The notes under the pieces were generated by a model. The model was not told the origin of the DNA, ran no database searches, and worked only from the letters and a program-made list of their open reading frames with translations. From Bacteroidales bacterium UBA6360 (GTDB lineage: Bacteria; Bacteroidota; Bacteroidia; Bacteroidales; UBA932), in the NCBI GenBank assembly GCA_002440085.1, contig DJRM01000014.1:1-6928 (forward strand): a stretch of 6,928 nucleotides of DNA, given 5' to 3'. How positions within the stretch are numbered: the first letter of the stretch is position 1; each line of letters starts with the position of its first letter. The position numbers and the translations under genes were made by a program. Of this stretch, positions 1 to 5,444 are shown piece after piece.

Positions 1-1173
1 AAGGACAACGCCCCGACCGAGGAGCTCTTTAACTACCACAAGGCTGTGGCGCACGGCGGAATAGGAATGACGACCGTGGCGTATGCGGCGGTGTGCCGGA
101 GCGGAATCAGCTTCGACTCACAGCTTTGGATGCGTGAGGAGATTGTTCCGGAACTGAAAAGGCTCACCGACGCGGTTCATGCTGAAGGCGCGAAGGCCAG
201 CATCCAGCTCGGCCACTGCGGAAACATGACCCACAGGCGCACCTGCGGCCAGACCCCTATCGGCGCAATCAACGGGTTTAACCTCTACTCCCCCACCTTC
301 TACAGGAAGATGAAGCAGGAGGACATAGATTTCGTCGTCAAGTCCTACGGCGACGCTGTCAGGCTCGCGATGAAGGCCGGCTTTGACGCGGTGGAGATTC
401 ACGCCGGACACGGCTACCTCATCTCGCAGTTCCTTTCGCCCTACACCAATCATCGCCACGACCGTTACGGCGGAAGCCTCGACAACCGCATGAACTTCAT
501 GCGCGAGTGCATCCGCGAGGTGGTAAAGGCAGCGGACGGAAAGATCGCGGTGACGGCGAAGCTTAACACCCGCGACGGGTTCAGAGGCGGCCAGGAGGTC
601 GATGAGCTGATTGAGGTGGCGAAGGAGCTGCGCAGGCTTGGGGTCGATGCCATCACGCTCTCCGGAGGATTCGTGAGCCGCGCCCCGATGTATGTGATGC
701 GCGGAGAGTTCCCGACCAAGGCCATCGCGCACTATATGCCGAAGTCCTTCTGGTGGCTCAAGATAGGCCTGCACCTCGGCGCATGGGCAGTCTGCCCGAC
801 CGAAACGTTCAGGCATCTCTTCTTCATGGAGGACGCGCTCAAGTTCAAGGCGGCGATGCCGGACTATCCGTTCATCTATGTCGGAGGCGTCACAACGGGA
901 GAAGATGCACGCAAGGTTCTTGAAAACGGTTTCCCACTCTTTCAGATGGGACGCGCAGTGCTCGAAGACCCGGATTTCGTGAACAAGCTCAAGGCAGACG
1001 AGAACCATTGCAGCGGCTGCACGCACTCCAACTTCTGCATAGGCCGCATGTACACGCTCTCGGCCCAGTGCCACAAGCACTGCGTGGACATCACCCCGGC
1101 TCTCGAACGAGAAGTTCACCGCATCGAGGCCCGCAACGACCGCCGCGAGCGCAAGGCGGGATATAAGAAATAG
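1..1173 (+). CDS. NADH:flavin oxidoreductase, old yellow enzyme family (5' end missing)
   Basis: The frame is open from the first base, so the gene starts upstream of the window; 390 codons remain and about 30-50 N-terminal residues are probably missing. The GTG at 46 is internal. The product should be a cytosolic FMN-binding TIM-barrel oxidoreductase reducing C=C bonds with NAD(P)H. Numbered from the first codon in the window, the family hallmark IHAGHGYLISQFLSPYTN begins at about 133 and holds the substrate-binding His134/His137 pair; YGGSLDNR follows at 156-163. Later come the phosphate-binding YVGGV strand and the FQMGRAVLEDPDFVNKL stretch near the barrel end. After the barrel lies a cysteine cluster (C337, C340, C346, C357, C361) resembling the Fe-S segment of 2,4-dienoyl-CoA reductase relatives but with different spacing. 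There is no C-terminal FAD/NAD domain; the protein ends in a short charged tail. The substrate cannot be inferred. It lies 19 nt before rnpB with no terminator between. Confidence 0.93.
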   Translation, partial: KDNAPTEELFNYHKAVAHGGIGMTTVAYAAVCRSGISFDSQLWMREEIVPELKRLTDAVHAEGAKASIQLGHCGNMTHRRTCGQTPIGAINGFNLYSPTFYRKMKQEDIDFVVKSYGDAVRLAMKAGFDAVEIHAGHGYLISQFLSPYTNHRHDRYGGSLDNRMNFMRECIREVVKAADGKIAVTAKLNTRDGFRGGQEVDELIEVAKELRRLGVDAITLSGGFVSRAPMYVMRGEFPTKAIAHYMPKSFWWLKIGLHLGAWAVCPTETFRHLFFMEDALKFKAAMPDYPFIYVGGVTTGEDARKVLENGFPLFQMGRAVLEDPDFVNKLKADENHCSGCTHSNFCIGRMYTLSAQCHKHCVDITPALEREVHRIEARNDRRERKAGYKK

Positions 1174-1192
1174 ACGGGAGGGGGATTTTAAA

Positions 1193-1536
1193 CAGGCAAA
1201 TCGTTTCTGTCGCGCCCGAAAGGGTGAGGAAAGTCCGGGCAGGAAAGGGCACCCCGCAGTGGAAAGCACTGATGGAGGTAACTTTATGACCGTCGTAACA
1301 GAAAATAACCGCTGCATCAAAGGCACGGGCACGCCTACGGGAACGGCCCGACCGCAGCAAGGGTGAAAACGTGAGGCAAGAGCTCACGACCGGTCGCGGT
1401 GACGCGCTCGGGGTACGGGTCCGGGACCTGCAAGACCAAATATATCGGTAATCAAGGGCTGCCCGCCCGCTGCCGAGGGGTAGGTTGCGAAGATAAATGA
1501 CAGATTAAAACAGAACCCGGCTTACGGATTTGCCTG
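1193..1536 (+). ncRNA. rnpB: RNase P RNA, bacterial class A
   Basis: This is the catalytic RNA of RNase P, which removes 5' leaders from pre-tRNAs. The bacterial conserved blocks appear in order: GAGGAAAGTCCGGGC (P4 5' strand and flank) near 1226, ACAGAAAATAACCGC near 1300, GGGTGAAAACGTGAGGCAAG near 1361, GCAAGACCAAATA near 1430, GGCTGCCCGCC and GGGTAGGTTGC (the J15/16 region that contacts the tRNA CCA end) near 1458-1490, GATAAATGACAGA near 1493, and ACAGAACCCGGCTTACGG (P4 3' strand) near 1510. The ends were set from the closing P1 helix, ten perfect base pairs between 1193-1202 and 1527-1536. A short GAAA-capped hairpin lies at 1215-1224. I see no TAnnTTTG promoter just upstream, so it may be read through from the oxidoreductase gene or use a promoter inside it. 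The length of about 344 nt is normal. Confidence 0.97.
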
Positions 1537-1576
1537 CACTAAAAAAGGACAGCTTTTCGCTGCCCTTTTTTAGTGC
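1536..1576. terminator. Bidirectional rho-independent terminator between rnpB and the methyltransferase gene
   Basis: Arm 1536-1553 pairs with arm 1559-1576 around the loop TTTTC. The stem is 18 positions long with one A/C mismatch (1549/1563). A run of six A (1541-1546) faces six T (1566-1571), so each strand shows a hairpin followed by a U-tract. It can end rnpB on the plus strand and the converging restriction-modification operon, whose stop codon is at 1578-1580, on the minus strand. Confidence 0.85.
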
Positions 1577-1577
1577 C

Positions 1578-2489
1578 CTATACCTCCAAATCCAACTCCA
1601 GTTGCTGCGGAACCGCCCGTATTGTATTGTGTAAATCAAAATTAAACACCAAGGCCTCAACCATAGGATGACGGTTCTCTATATGCCCTCCACTATGATA
1701 AAAATGTTCCCGGGTTTCAACATTAAACTTATTCCAGTATCTGCTCATCATATCATTTTCCCGAAACTCATTGTGATGCCATGTCGAAAGCACAAAATGA
1801 GCAGGAGTATTTGACAATGCCTCATATAGAGCCCGTTCATCATCCTCTGTCCATCCATTATAATAGTCGACATAACGTCCGAAATAAGGAGGATCGCAAT
1901 AAATCAAATCTCCGGATTTAGCCCGATTAATCGTATCAATGAAATTTTGATTATGGAACTCCCAATGGTTAGTCAGAACTATGCGCTGTGCCGATGTAAT
2001 CTGATTGCATATTTTTGTTATGTAGGCGGAAGCGAACCTGTTCGGTTTCTTACAAAATGGTATATTCCATTCCCCTTTTCGGTTGAAACGCATCATACCA
2101 TTAAACCCGGCTCTTGATAAAAATATGAAATCAAAAGAGCTATGTTCTTTGTTGAATCGGTTCTTTACCTCCCTATAATGGGCATATCCGTTTTCTTCCG
2201 ACGACTTCAGCAACTCGCTTTCCTTATATAGATATTCCCGCATCTTTAGGGCAGAAACATCTCCATTGAGCAAAGCATTATAAAAATTGATTATATGAGG
2301 ATTTGTATCACCAACATACCTATAGCCCCCGACAGGAGCATTCAACCCGACGACACCTGTACCGAAGAATGGCTCAATCCAATTGGTATGTTCAAGATCC
2401 AGGCCGGAATGCTGAATCACATCATTTATCCATGGAACCAATTTAGTCTTGATTCCCTGAGATTTTATTGGAGGTACAACTACCGACAT
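1578..2489 (-). CDS. Type II DNA adenine-N6 methyltransferase, M.EcoRV/Dam type (predicted GATATC)
   Basis: The product is 303 aa and should use S-adenosylmethionine to methylate adenine N6 in the site cut by the neighbouring endonuclease. The N-terminal VPPIKSQGIKTKLVP at 5-19 is the segment expected at the start of Dam/M.EcoRV-type enzymes. Motif I (AdoMet binding) is EPFFGTGVVGLN at 39-50, and catalytic motif IV is DPPY at 199-202. Blocks FNGMMRFNRKGEWNIPFCKK at 129-148, STWHHNEFREN near 235 and EHFYHSGG at 261 match my recollection of M.EcoRV closely, as does the length (M.EcoRV about 298 aa). The order motif I before DPPY, with the target-recognition region between, is the alpha class. 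I chose the ATG at 2489 because similarity begins there and it follows the endonuclease stop by one base; the longer upstream frame would overlap the endonuclease by 140 nt. No good Shine-Dalgarno precedes it, so translational coupling is likely. The gene is AT-rich. Confidence 0.93.
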   Translation of the reverse strand: MSVVVPPIKSQGIKTKLVPWINDVIQHSGLDLEHTNWIEPFFGTGVVGLNAPVGGYRYVGDTNPHIINFYNALLNGDVSALKMREYLYKESELLKSSEENGYAHYREVKNRFNKEHSSFDFIFLSRAGFNGMMRFNRKGEWNIPFCKKPNRFASAYITKICNQITSAQRIVLTNHWEFHNQNFIDTINRAKSGDLIYCDPPYFGRYVDYYNGWTEDDERALYEALSNTPAHFVLSTWHHNEFRENDMMSRYWNKFNVETREHFYHSGGHIENRHPMVEALVFNFDLHNTIRAVPQQLELDLEV

Positions 2490-2490
2490 A

Positions 2491-3288
2491 TTATAATTTT
2501 GATAATTTCTTTGCCTGTGATTCAAGGTATTTCTTATATGTGTCCAGATTCTTGTAACGAGGTTCTCCGATTCCGGCTGTCTTTGCGTCGTCCTTATTGA
2601 AATATCCCATCCAATAATCATCAAACACATCTTCTCCTAAACGAGAGAACGGTCCATCTCCTGCACACAATTCAGTAATGCTCGTTATACCGCCTATATT
2701 CCTTGTATTTCCACTTCCCGGAATATCATTTGCGATTTTCCACTTGGGCTGCACAAAAAATATGAAATTCTCTATCACTGAATGAATATCCTTCAATTCA
2801 TCCAAACTAAAGACTTTACGTTCATTGGCGCATTCTTCCCGTTGCTTATACAGCATACCAAGGACAATGTGTGATGAATAAGAATTATATGTATAATCCA
2901 TGCTCATCTTTTTGTCGCGATTTCTGAAATATCCCCAATATGAACCCAAAGTAAGACCGTTTACTGTATCCGAGACATAATAACTGGACTTGAAATCAAC
3001 AGCAAATAAATGTCCGTCACTATCCTTAAATGTAAGGTCAGGATAATAATTCTGCTTTGTAGGAAGTTCCATTTGCAAACCATGCTCTGCGGCAAATCTG
3101 TCAAGTTTTGGTATCAGCAGAATCTCTATAATCTTAGAAACCACCTTTGTATCATTGGTAATAGTATAGACTCTTTTTTCAGAATCGATAAACCCCTTCA
3201 CTATCCATTCATTACTTTCCGTTTCCAGAAAGTCCTTGTATGTCTTCACCTCTTCTGTAAGCAAATCAAAGAAATCTTCCCTTGTCAT
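2491..3288 (-). CDS. Type II restriction endonuclease, EcoRV family (predicted GATATC)
   Basis: The product is 265 aa, slightly longer than EcoRV (about 245 aa, from memory); the extra length is mainly N-terminal. It should cut unmethylated GATATC as a Mg-dependent homodimer with a PD-(D/E)xK fold. Residue matches to EcoRV are specific: NDTKV at 45-49 (EcoRV SDTKV), Glu55 (Glu45), QNYYPD at 79-84 with Asp84 (catalytic Asp74) in the Q-loop segment, AVDFK at 96-100 with Asp98 and Lys100 (Asp90, Lys92), and GSGNTRNIG at 191-199. The last is the recognition loop that in EcoRV (GSGNTTNIG, 182-190) reads the outer bases in the major groove. LGSYWGYFRN near 114 and the DYW motif near 224 also align. 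Departures are Lys78 for Gln68 and Arg196 for Thr187. The start at 3288 has GAGGT directly before the ATG; the nearest upstream ATG is followed at once by a stop. It sits second in the operon and is strongly AT-rich. Confidence 0.94.
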   Translation of the reverse strand: MTREDFFDLLTEEVKTYKDFLETESNEWIVKGFIDSEKRVYTITNDTKVVSKIIEILLIPKLDRFAAEHGLQMELPTKQNYYPDLTFKDSDGHLFAVDFKSSYYVSDTVNGLTLGSYWGYFRNRDKKMSMDYTYNSYSSHIVLGMLYKQREECANERKVFSLDELKDIHSVIENFIFFVQPKWKIANDIPGSGNTRNIGGITSITELCAGDGPFSRLGEDVFDDYWMGYFNKDDAKTAGIGEPRYKNLDTYKKYLESQAKKLSKL

Positions 3289-3306
3289 ACCTCACATTAT
3301 AAATTA

Positions 3307-3504
3307 TCATTCAACTATTTTTTCCGGACGCAGTTCCTCCCCAAAGAGGTTCAGCACCTGATTTACCTTATCCATCTGTACCGTGGGCTTACCGGCTTCA
3401 AGTTCCCGGACGAAACGGATGCCGACACCGGAACGTTCCGCAAGTTCAACCTGCGTAAGCCTGAAAGTTTTCCGTTTGTTACGAATATATTCTCCTAATC
3501 TCAT
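3307..3504 (-). CDS. Xre-family HTH regulator, HipB/Y4mF antitoxin-like, probable controller of the R-M operon
   Basis: The product is a 65-aa single-domain DNA-binding protein. The helix-turn-helix lies at about 16-38: LTQVELAERSGVGIRFVREL, then the EAGKPTVQMDKVNQVLNLFG stretch typical of the Y4mF/HipB-like antitoxin group. That pattern (GVGxRFVRELExGKPTxxxDKVNQVLxLFG) differs from classical restriction controller proteins, although those are also Xre-type and of similar size. No hipA-like kinase is present in the window. It is first in the operon, 18 nt before the endonuclease, and directly behind three operator-like repeats, so the likely role is autorepression and timing of restriction. 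I chose the ATG at 3504 because family similarity begins there; the frame stays open to an ATG at 3594, but that lies upstream of the predicted -7 element and inside an operator. Base composition (61 G+C of 120 sampled) is near that of the host flanks, unlike the AT-rich R and M genes. An orphan antitoxin is the alternative. Confidence 0.85.
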   Translation of the reverse strand: MRLGEYIRNKRKTFRLTQVELAERSGVGIRFVRELEAGKPTVQMDKVNQVLNLFGEELRPEKIVE

Positions 3505-3511
3505 GAAATAA

Positions 3512-3524
3512 CCCCGTTCGGGTA
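3512..3524 (-). promoter_or_regulatory. Operator copy 1, near the regulator start codon
   Basis: The plus strand reads CCCCGTTCGGGTA, with inverted arms CCCG/CGGG around TT. It lies 7 nt before the ATG at 3504, in the predicted 5' leader. It is the least perfect of three related copies: the outer A is replaced by C. Binding here could block transcription elongation or translation initiation of the regulator mRNA. Confidence 0.6.
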
Positions 3525-3552
3525 CTAATTGGAGGCACAGCATCCTAAATCG

Positions 3553-3565
3553 ACCCTTTCGGGTA
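3553..3565 (-). promoter_or_regulatory. Operator copy 2, immediately downstream of the -7 element
   Basis: The plus strand reads ACCCTTTCGGGTA, with arms ACCC/GGGT around a 4-nt centre. It abuts the -7 element (3566-3573) and covers the expected transcription start, a classic repressor position. It begins 41 bp from copy 1 and 41 bp from copy 3. The sequences TATATTTG and TATATTTA precede copies 2 and 3 respectively on the minus strand, so the repeat unit extends beyond the palindrome. Confidence 0.68.
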
Positions 3566-3594
3566 CAAATATACAAAATAATAATCATTTTCAA
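3566..3594 (-). promoter_or_regulatory. Bacteroidetes-type promoter of the restriction-modification operon
   Basis: On the minus strand the -7 element TATATTTG (complement of 3566-3573) matches the Bacteroidetes primary-sigma consensus TAnnTTTG exactly. A TTG (complement of 3592-3594) lies 18 nt upstream in the -33 position. Transcription should start near 3559, giving a leader of about 55 nt before the regulator ATG at 3504. No other exact TAnnTTTG was seen on this strand through the endonuclease gene, so all three genes may depend on this promoter. Confidence 0.7.
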
Positions 3595-3606
3595 CCCTTA
3601 CGGGTA
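3594..3606 (-). promoter_or_regulatory. Operator copy 3, at the -33 side of the promoter
   Basis: The plus strand reads ACCCTTACGGGTA, with perfect ACCC/GGGT arms around TTAC. Its edge overlaps the putative -33 TTG (complement of 3592-3594), so binding could either exclude the polymerase or, from the upstream side, contact it. It begins exactly 41 bp from copy 2. Confidence 0.68.
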
Positions 3607-3661
3607 TAAATATAATCATATCTCCACTTCAAAAAAATGAATTTCGAGTAGAGGAGTAAAG

Positions 3662-3739
3662 GCATGGTATCCTGTTCGCCTTTGCGTACGCCTTCAGCTT
3701 TCCATTGAGGTCCTTCATTAGCGGAGCCGGGTCAATGGC
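3662..3739 (-). pseudogene. Possible remnant of an SGNH/GDSL acylhydrolase gene
   Basis: In the gap between the flippase stop and the operator region, one minus-strand frame reads AIDPAPLMKDLNGKLKAYAK and then ANRIPCL before similarity fades. This looks like the late part of Bacteroidetes GDSL/SGNH hydrolases, where a pattern such as PA...LN..(I/L)KAYA...IPY precedes the catalytic DYH-type block. Nothing upstream in that frame is coding: a stop lies five codons before the AID segment and the DNA there belongs to the flippase. The fragment is GC-rich like the host, and the AT-rich island begins just beyond it. It may be what is left of a gene cut when the island arrived, or chance coding-like sequence. 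The family assignment rests on about 25 residues read by eye. Confidence 0.3.
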
Positions 3740-5294
3740 TGGCACCGTATTCTGTCAAGAGCCCCTTTCGGAGCAGCGTCCATGCAGAGCCGAGGTAGCC
3801 GAGGAGCAGAACGGTGTGAACACCGAGTTTCCACCAGAGGAGGTGGCGGTCTGTGTCCCATCCGGCGAAATTGAAAAGCTGCGTGTCGACAAGGGTCGCA
3901 AGCCCGTAAAAGAAGAACATCAGGGCAAGAGTGCCGAGGATCCGCCCCCAACGGTATGGAATCGGATAATGCCGCTGTCCGAGGACGGCACTGAGGATGA
4001 ACATCACCACATAGCTTGCAAGATGTCCGAAGGCTGCCGCCCAATAGGAATATTTAGGCATGAAGATAAGGTTCACGATTATTGTGACGACAAGCCCGGC
4101 AGAGGTAATCCAGATTGCCATGTTCGTTTTCCCGGAAAGCTTATACCACATCGAGACGTTGAACAGCATTCCCAGAATCATGTAGGAAAAGAGCATTATC
4201 GGAACAACGCCCACTCCGCTGCGGAAATCGCGTCCGAGAAGAAGTGATATTATGTCAATGTAGAATATGACTCCGAGGAACACGAGGCCGCAGAATGCCG
4301 TGAAAAGCTCCATCACCCTCGCGTAGAGTTCCTTGCTGCCCTTGTCCTTTGCCCGCTGGAAGAAAAACGGCTCGGCGGCGAAGCGGAACATCTGGATAAA
4401 GAGATTCATGATGACCGCGAGTTTCACGGCCGCCTGGAATATGCCGAGGCTGGACTGCCACTGCTCCGCATTCGTGTCGAGGAAACGGAAGAGAATGCGG
4501 TCGAGGAAGTCGTTGACTATGCCGGGAAGCGCCGCCACCATAAGCGGAAGGGAATAGACCAGCATCCGGCGCAGCAGCTTGCCGTCAAATTCAAAGTTCA
4601 GCCGGACGAAATCCGGAATGAAGAGCAGGGCACAGACGATACAGCTCAGAAGAATTGCAAAAATCACATAGCTGAAGTCAGGAGCAGGGCTCACGAAATG
4701 CAGCAGCCACACGTCAGAAGGAGTGAGTGCGGAAACCTCGACTCCAAGAGCGGCGGCCCGGCGTGTACAGAAAGAGACGAACGGGAAGAACAGCAATATG
4801 TTAGCCCCGGTCTCCACAAGAATTTTCACTGTCTTGAACACGGCAAACTTCACGGCGCGGTGCTCCTGACGAAGCTTCGCGAAAAGTATCGCCGTAATGC
4901 TGTCAAGGGCAAGGATTCCGCCCATATACATGATGCAGTTCCCGTAACCGTCATAGCCCAAAAGATGCGAGAGAGGCCTTGCGAAGACAACCATCAGCGC
5001 GAAGAACCCGAGACTCACTCCGCTCACCATAGCCAGCGCGCTCGAATAGACACGGTTCGGCTGCGCCCCTTCCTTGTTGGCGAAACGAAAGCACCCGGTC
5101 TCCAGTCCCATCGTGAGGACAACCTGAAGCACGGCGATGTAGGCCATGAACTCCGTCACCACGCCATAGTTCGCCGTAGTGAGCAGCCTTGTGTAGAACG
5201 GGACAAAGAGAAAGTTGATTATGCGGGCGAGGATCGTGCTCAGCCCATAGACGGCCGTTTCGCCGGCAAGCTGTTTCAGAGGATTTTTTGCCAT
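3732..5294 (-). CDS. Oligosaccharide/polysaccharide flippase (Wzx-like, MOP superfamily)
   Basis: The product is a 520-aa integral inner-membrane protein with about 12-14 hydrophobic segments, for example near 12-33, 46-64, 84-105, 119-139, 157-176, 207-226, 246-263, 285-305, 329-353, 363-382, 392-411, 417-438, 449-469 and 488-506. The N-terminal LAGETAVYGLSTILARIINF with FYTRLLTTANYGVV just behind is the usual opening of Bacteroidetes polysaccharide biosynthesis flippases; members of this family move undecaprenyl-linked glycans across the membrane. The block near 295-313 (MNLFIQMFRFAAEPFFF) is also typical. There is no signal peptide and the start at 5294 fits the first hydrophobic helix. 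It stands alone here with no glycosyltransferase beside it, so its glycan is unknown. No clear terminator follows, and readthrough into the same-strand R-M operon is possible. Length and composition look native. Confidence 0.88.
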   Translation of the reverse strand: MAKNPLKQLAGETAVYGLSTILARIINFLFVPFYTRLLTTANYGVVTEFMAYIAVLQVVLTMGLETGCFRFANKEGAQPNRVYSSALAMVSGVSLGFFALMVVFARPLSHLLGYDGYGNCIMYMGGILALDSITAILFAKLRQEHRAVKFAVFKTVKILVETGANILLFFPFVSFCTRRAAALGVEVSALTPSDVWLLHFVSPAPDFSYVIFAILLSCIVCALLFIPDFVRLNFEFDGKLLRRMLVYSLPLMVAALPGIVNDFLDRILFRFLDTNAEQWQSSLGIFQAAVKLAVIMNLFIQMFRFAAEPFFFQRAKDKGSKELYARVMELFTAFCGLVFLGVIFYIDIISLLLGRDFRSGVGVVPIMLFSYMILGMLFNVSMWYKLSGKTNMAIWITSAGLVVTIIVNLIFMPKYSYWAAAFGHLASYVVMFILSAVLGQRHYPIPYRWGRILGTLALMFFFYGLATLVDTQLFNFAGWDTDRHLLWWKLGVHTVLLLGYLGSAWTLLRKGLLTEYGASH

Positions 5295-5343
5295 TATGAT
5301 GTATACCTATATAATATATAGCCGAAGCATTCTTTCATCGGCG

Positions 5344-5351
5344 CAAAATTA
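5344..5351 (-). promoter_or_regulatory. -7 element of the flippase promoter
   Basis: The minus strand carries TAATTTTG, an exact TAnnTTTG match, about 50 nt before the flippase ATG. The -33 region is weak, with only a GTGTT-like sequence about 20 nt further upstream. It is divergent from the cyclophilin promoter in the same 170-nt intergenic region. Confidence 0.6.
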
Positions 5352-5384
5352 GTCAAATTTTATATAATTTTAACACCCCACCAC

Positions 5385-5414
5385 TTGCGAAGCAAATGGT
5401 TTTTTCTATCTTTG
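5385..5414 (+). promoter_or_regulatory. Bacteroidetes promoter of the cyclophilin-HAD gene pair
   Basis: TTG at 5385-5387, a 19-nt spacer, then TATCTTTG at 5407-5414 match the Bacteroidetes -33/-7 consensus. The start should fall near 5420. This excludes the longer upstream reading frame that begins at 5396 and supports the ATG at 5465. Confidence 0.75.
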
Positions 5415-5426
5415 CACGTCAAAATC

Positions 5427-5444
5427 CGGAGGAGAGTCCCTCCG
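5427..5444 (+). promoter_or_regulatory. Stem-loop at the 5' end of the cyclophilin mRNA
   Basis: CGGAGG at 5427-5432 pairs perfectly with CCTCCG at 5439-5444 around the loop AGAGTC. It would begin only a few nucleotides after the predicted transcript start. The stem buries a GGAGG sequence, but that lies about 30 nt before the ATG and is not the working ribosome site. mRNA stabilisation is one possible role; none is shown. Confidence 0.4.

Larger units (their letters stand above)
1577..3650 (-). other. AT-rich restriction-modification island (C-R-M order)
   Basis: This block holds a regulator, an endonuclease and a methyltransferase, all read on the minus strand, with 18 nt between the first two and 1 nt between the last two. 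Base composition differs sharply from the flanks. Sampled 60-nt lines inside the endonuclease give 19-20 G+C and one in the methyltransferase gives 22, against 33 in a flippase line. The left edge falls directly after the rnpB terminator. The right edge is inferred near 3640-3655, where an A-run gives way to GC-rich sequence. I found no integrase, transposase, terminal inverted repeat or convincing direct repeat, so the route of entry is unknown. The label island is an inference from composition and gene content. Confidence 0.7.

Noticed and set aside
1215..1224. CCCGAAAGGG inside rnpB, identical to the core of operator copy 2
   Set aside because: It is an RNA hairpin with a GAAA tetraloop in its expected place within RNase P RNA. 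The identity of ten bases with the operator is most simply chance.
118..1332. Long minus-strand frame opposite the oxidoreductase and rnpB
   Set aside because: It runs antisense through a clear oxidoreductase gene and into rnpB; GC-rich coding DNA often yields such open antisense frames.
2490..2630. Upstream extension of the methyltransferase frame to an ATG at 2630
   Set aside because: It would overlap the endonuclease coding region, and M.EcoRV-type similarity begins only at the ATG at 2489.
3010..3498. 162-residue plus-strand frame opposite the endonuclease and regulator
   Set aside because: It is antisense to two well-supported genes, crosses their intergenic gap and shows no recognisable domain.
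3505..3594. Upstream extension of the regulator frame to an ATG at 3594
   Set aside because: It runs through operator copies and the -7 element, and the added residues do not resemble an Xre N-terminus.
1577..3660. Direct repeats or att-like duplication of the rnpB end at the right side of the island
   Set aside because: The 3630-3660 sequence shares only an A-run with the rnpB end; no convincing repeat was found.
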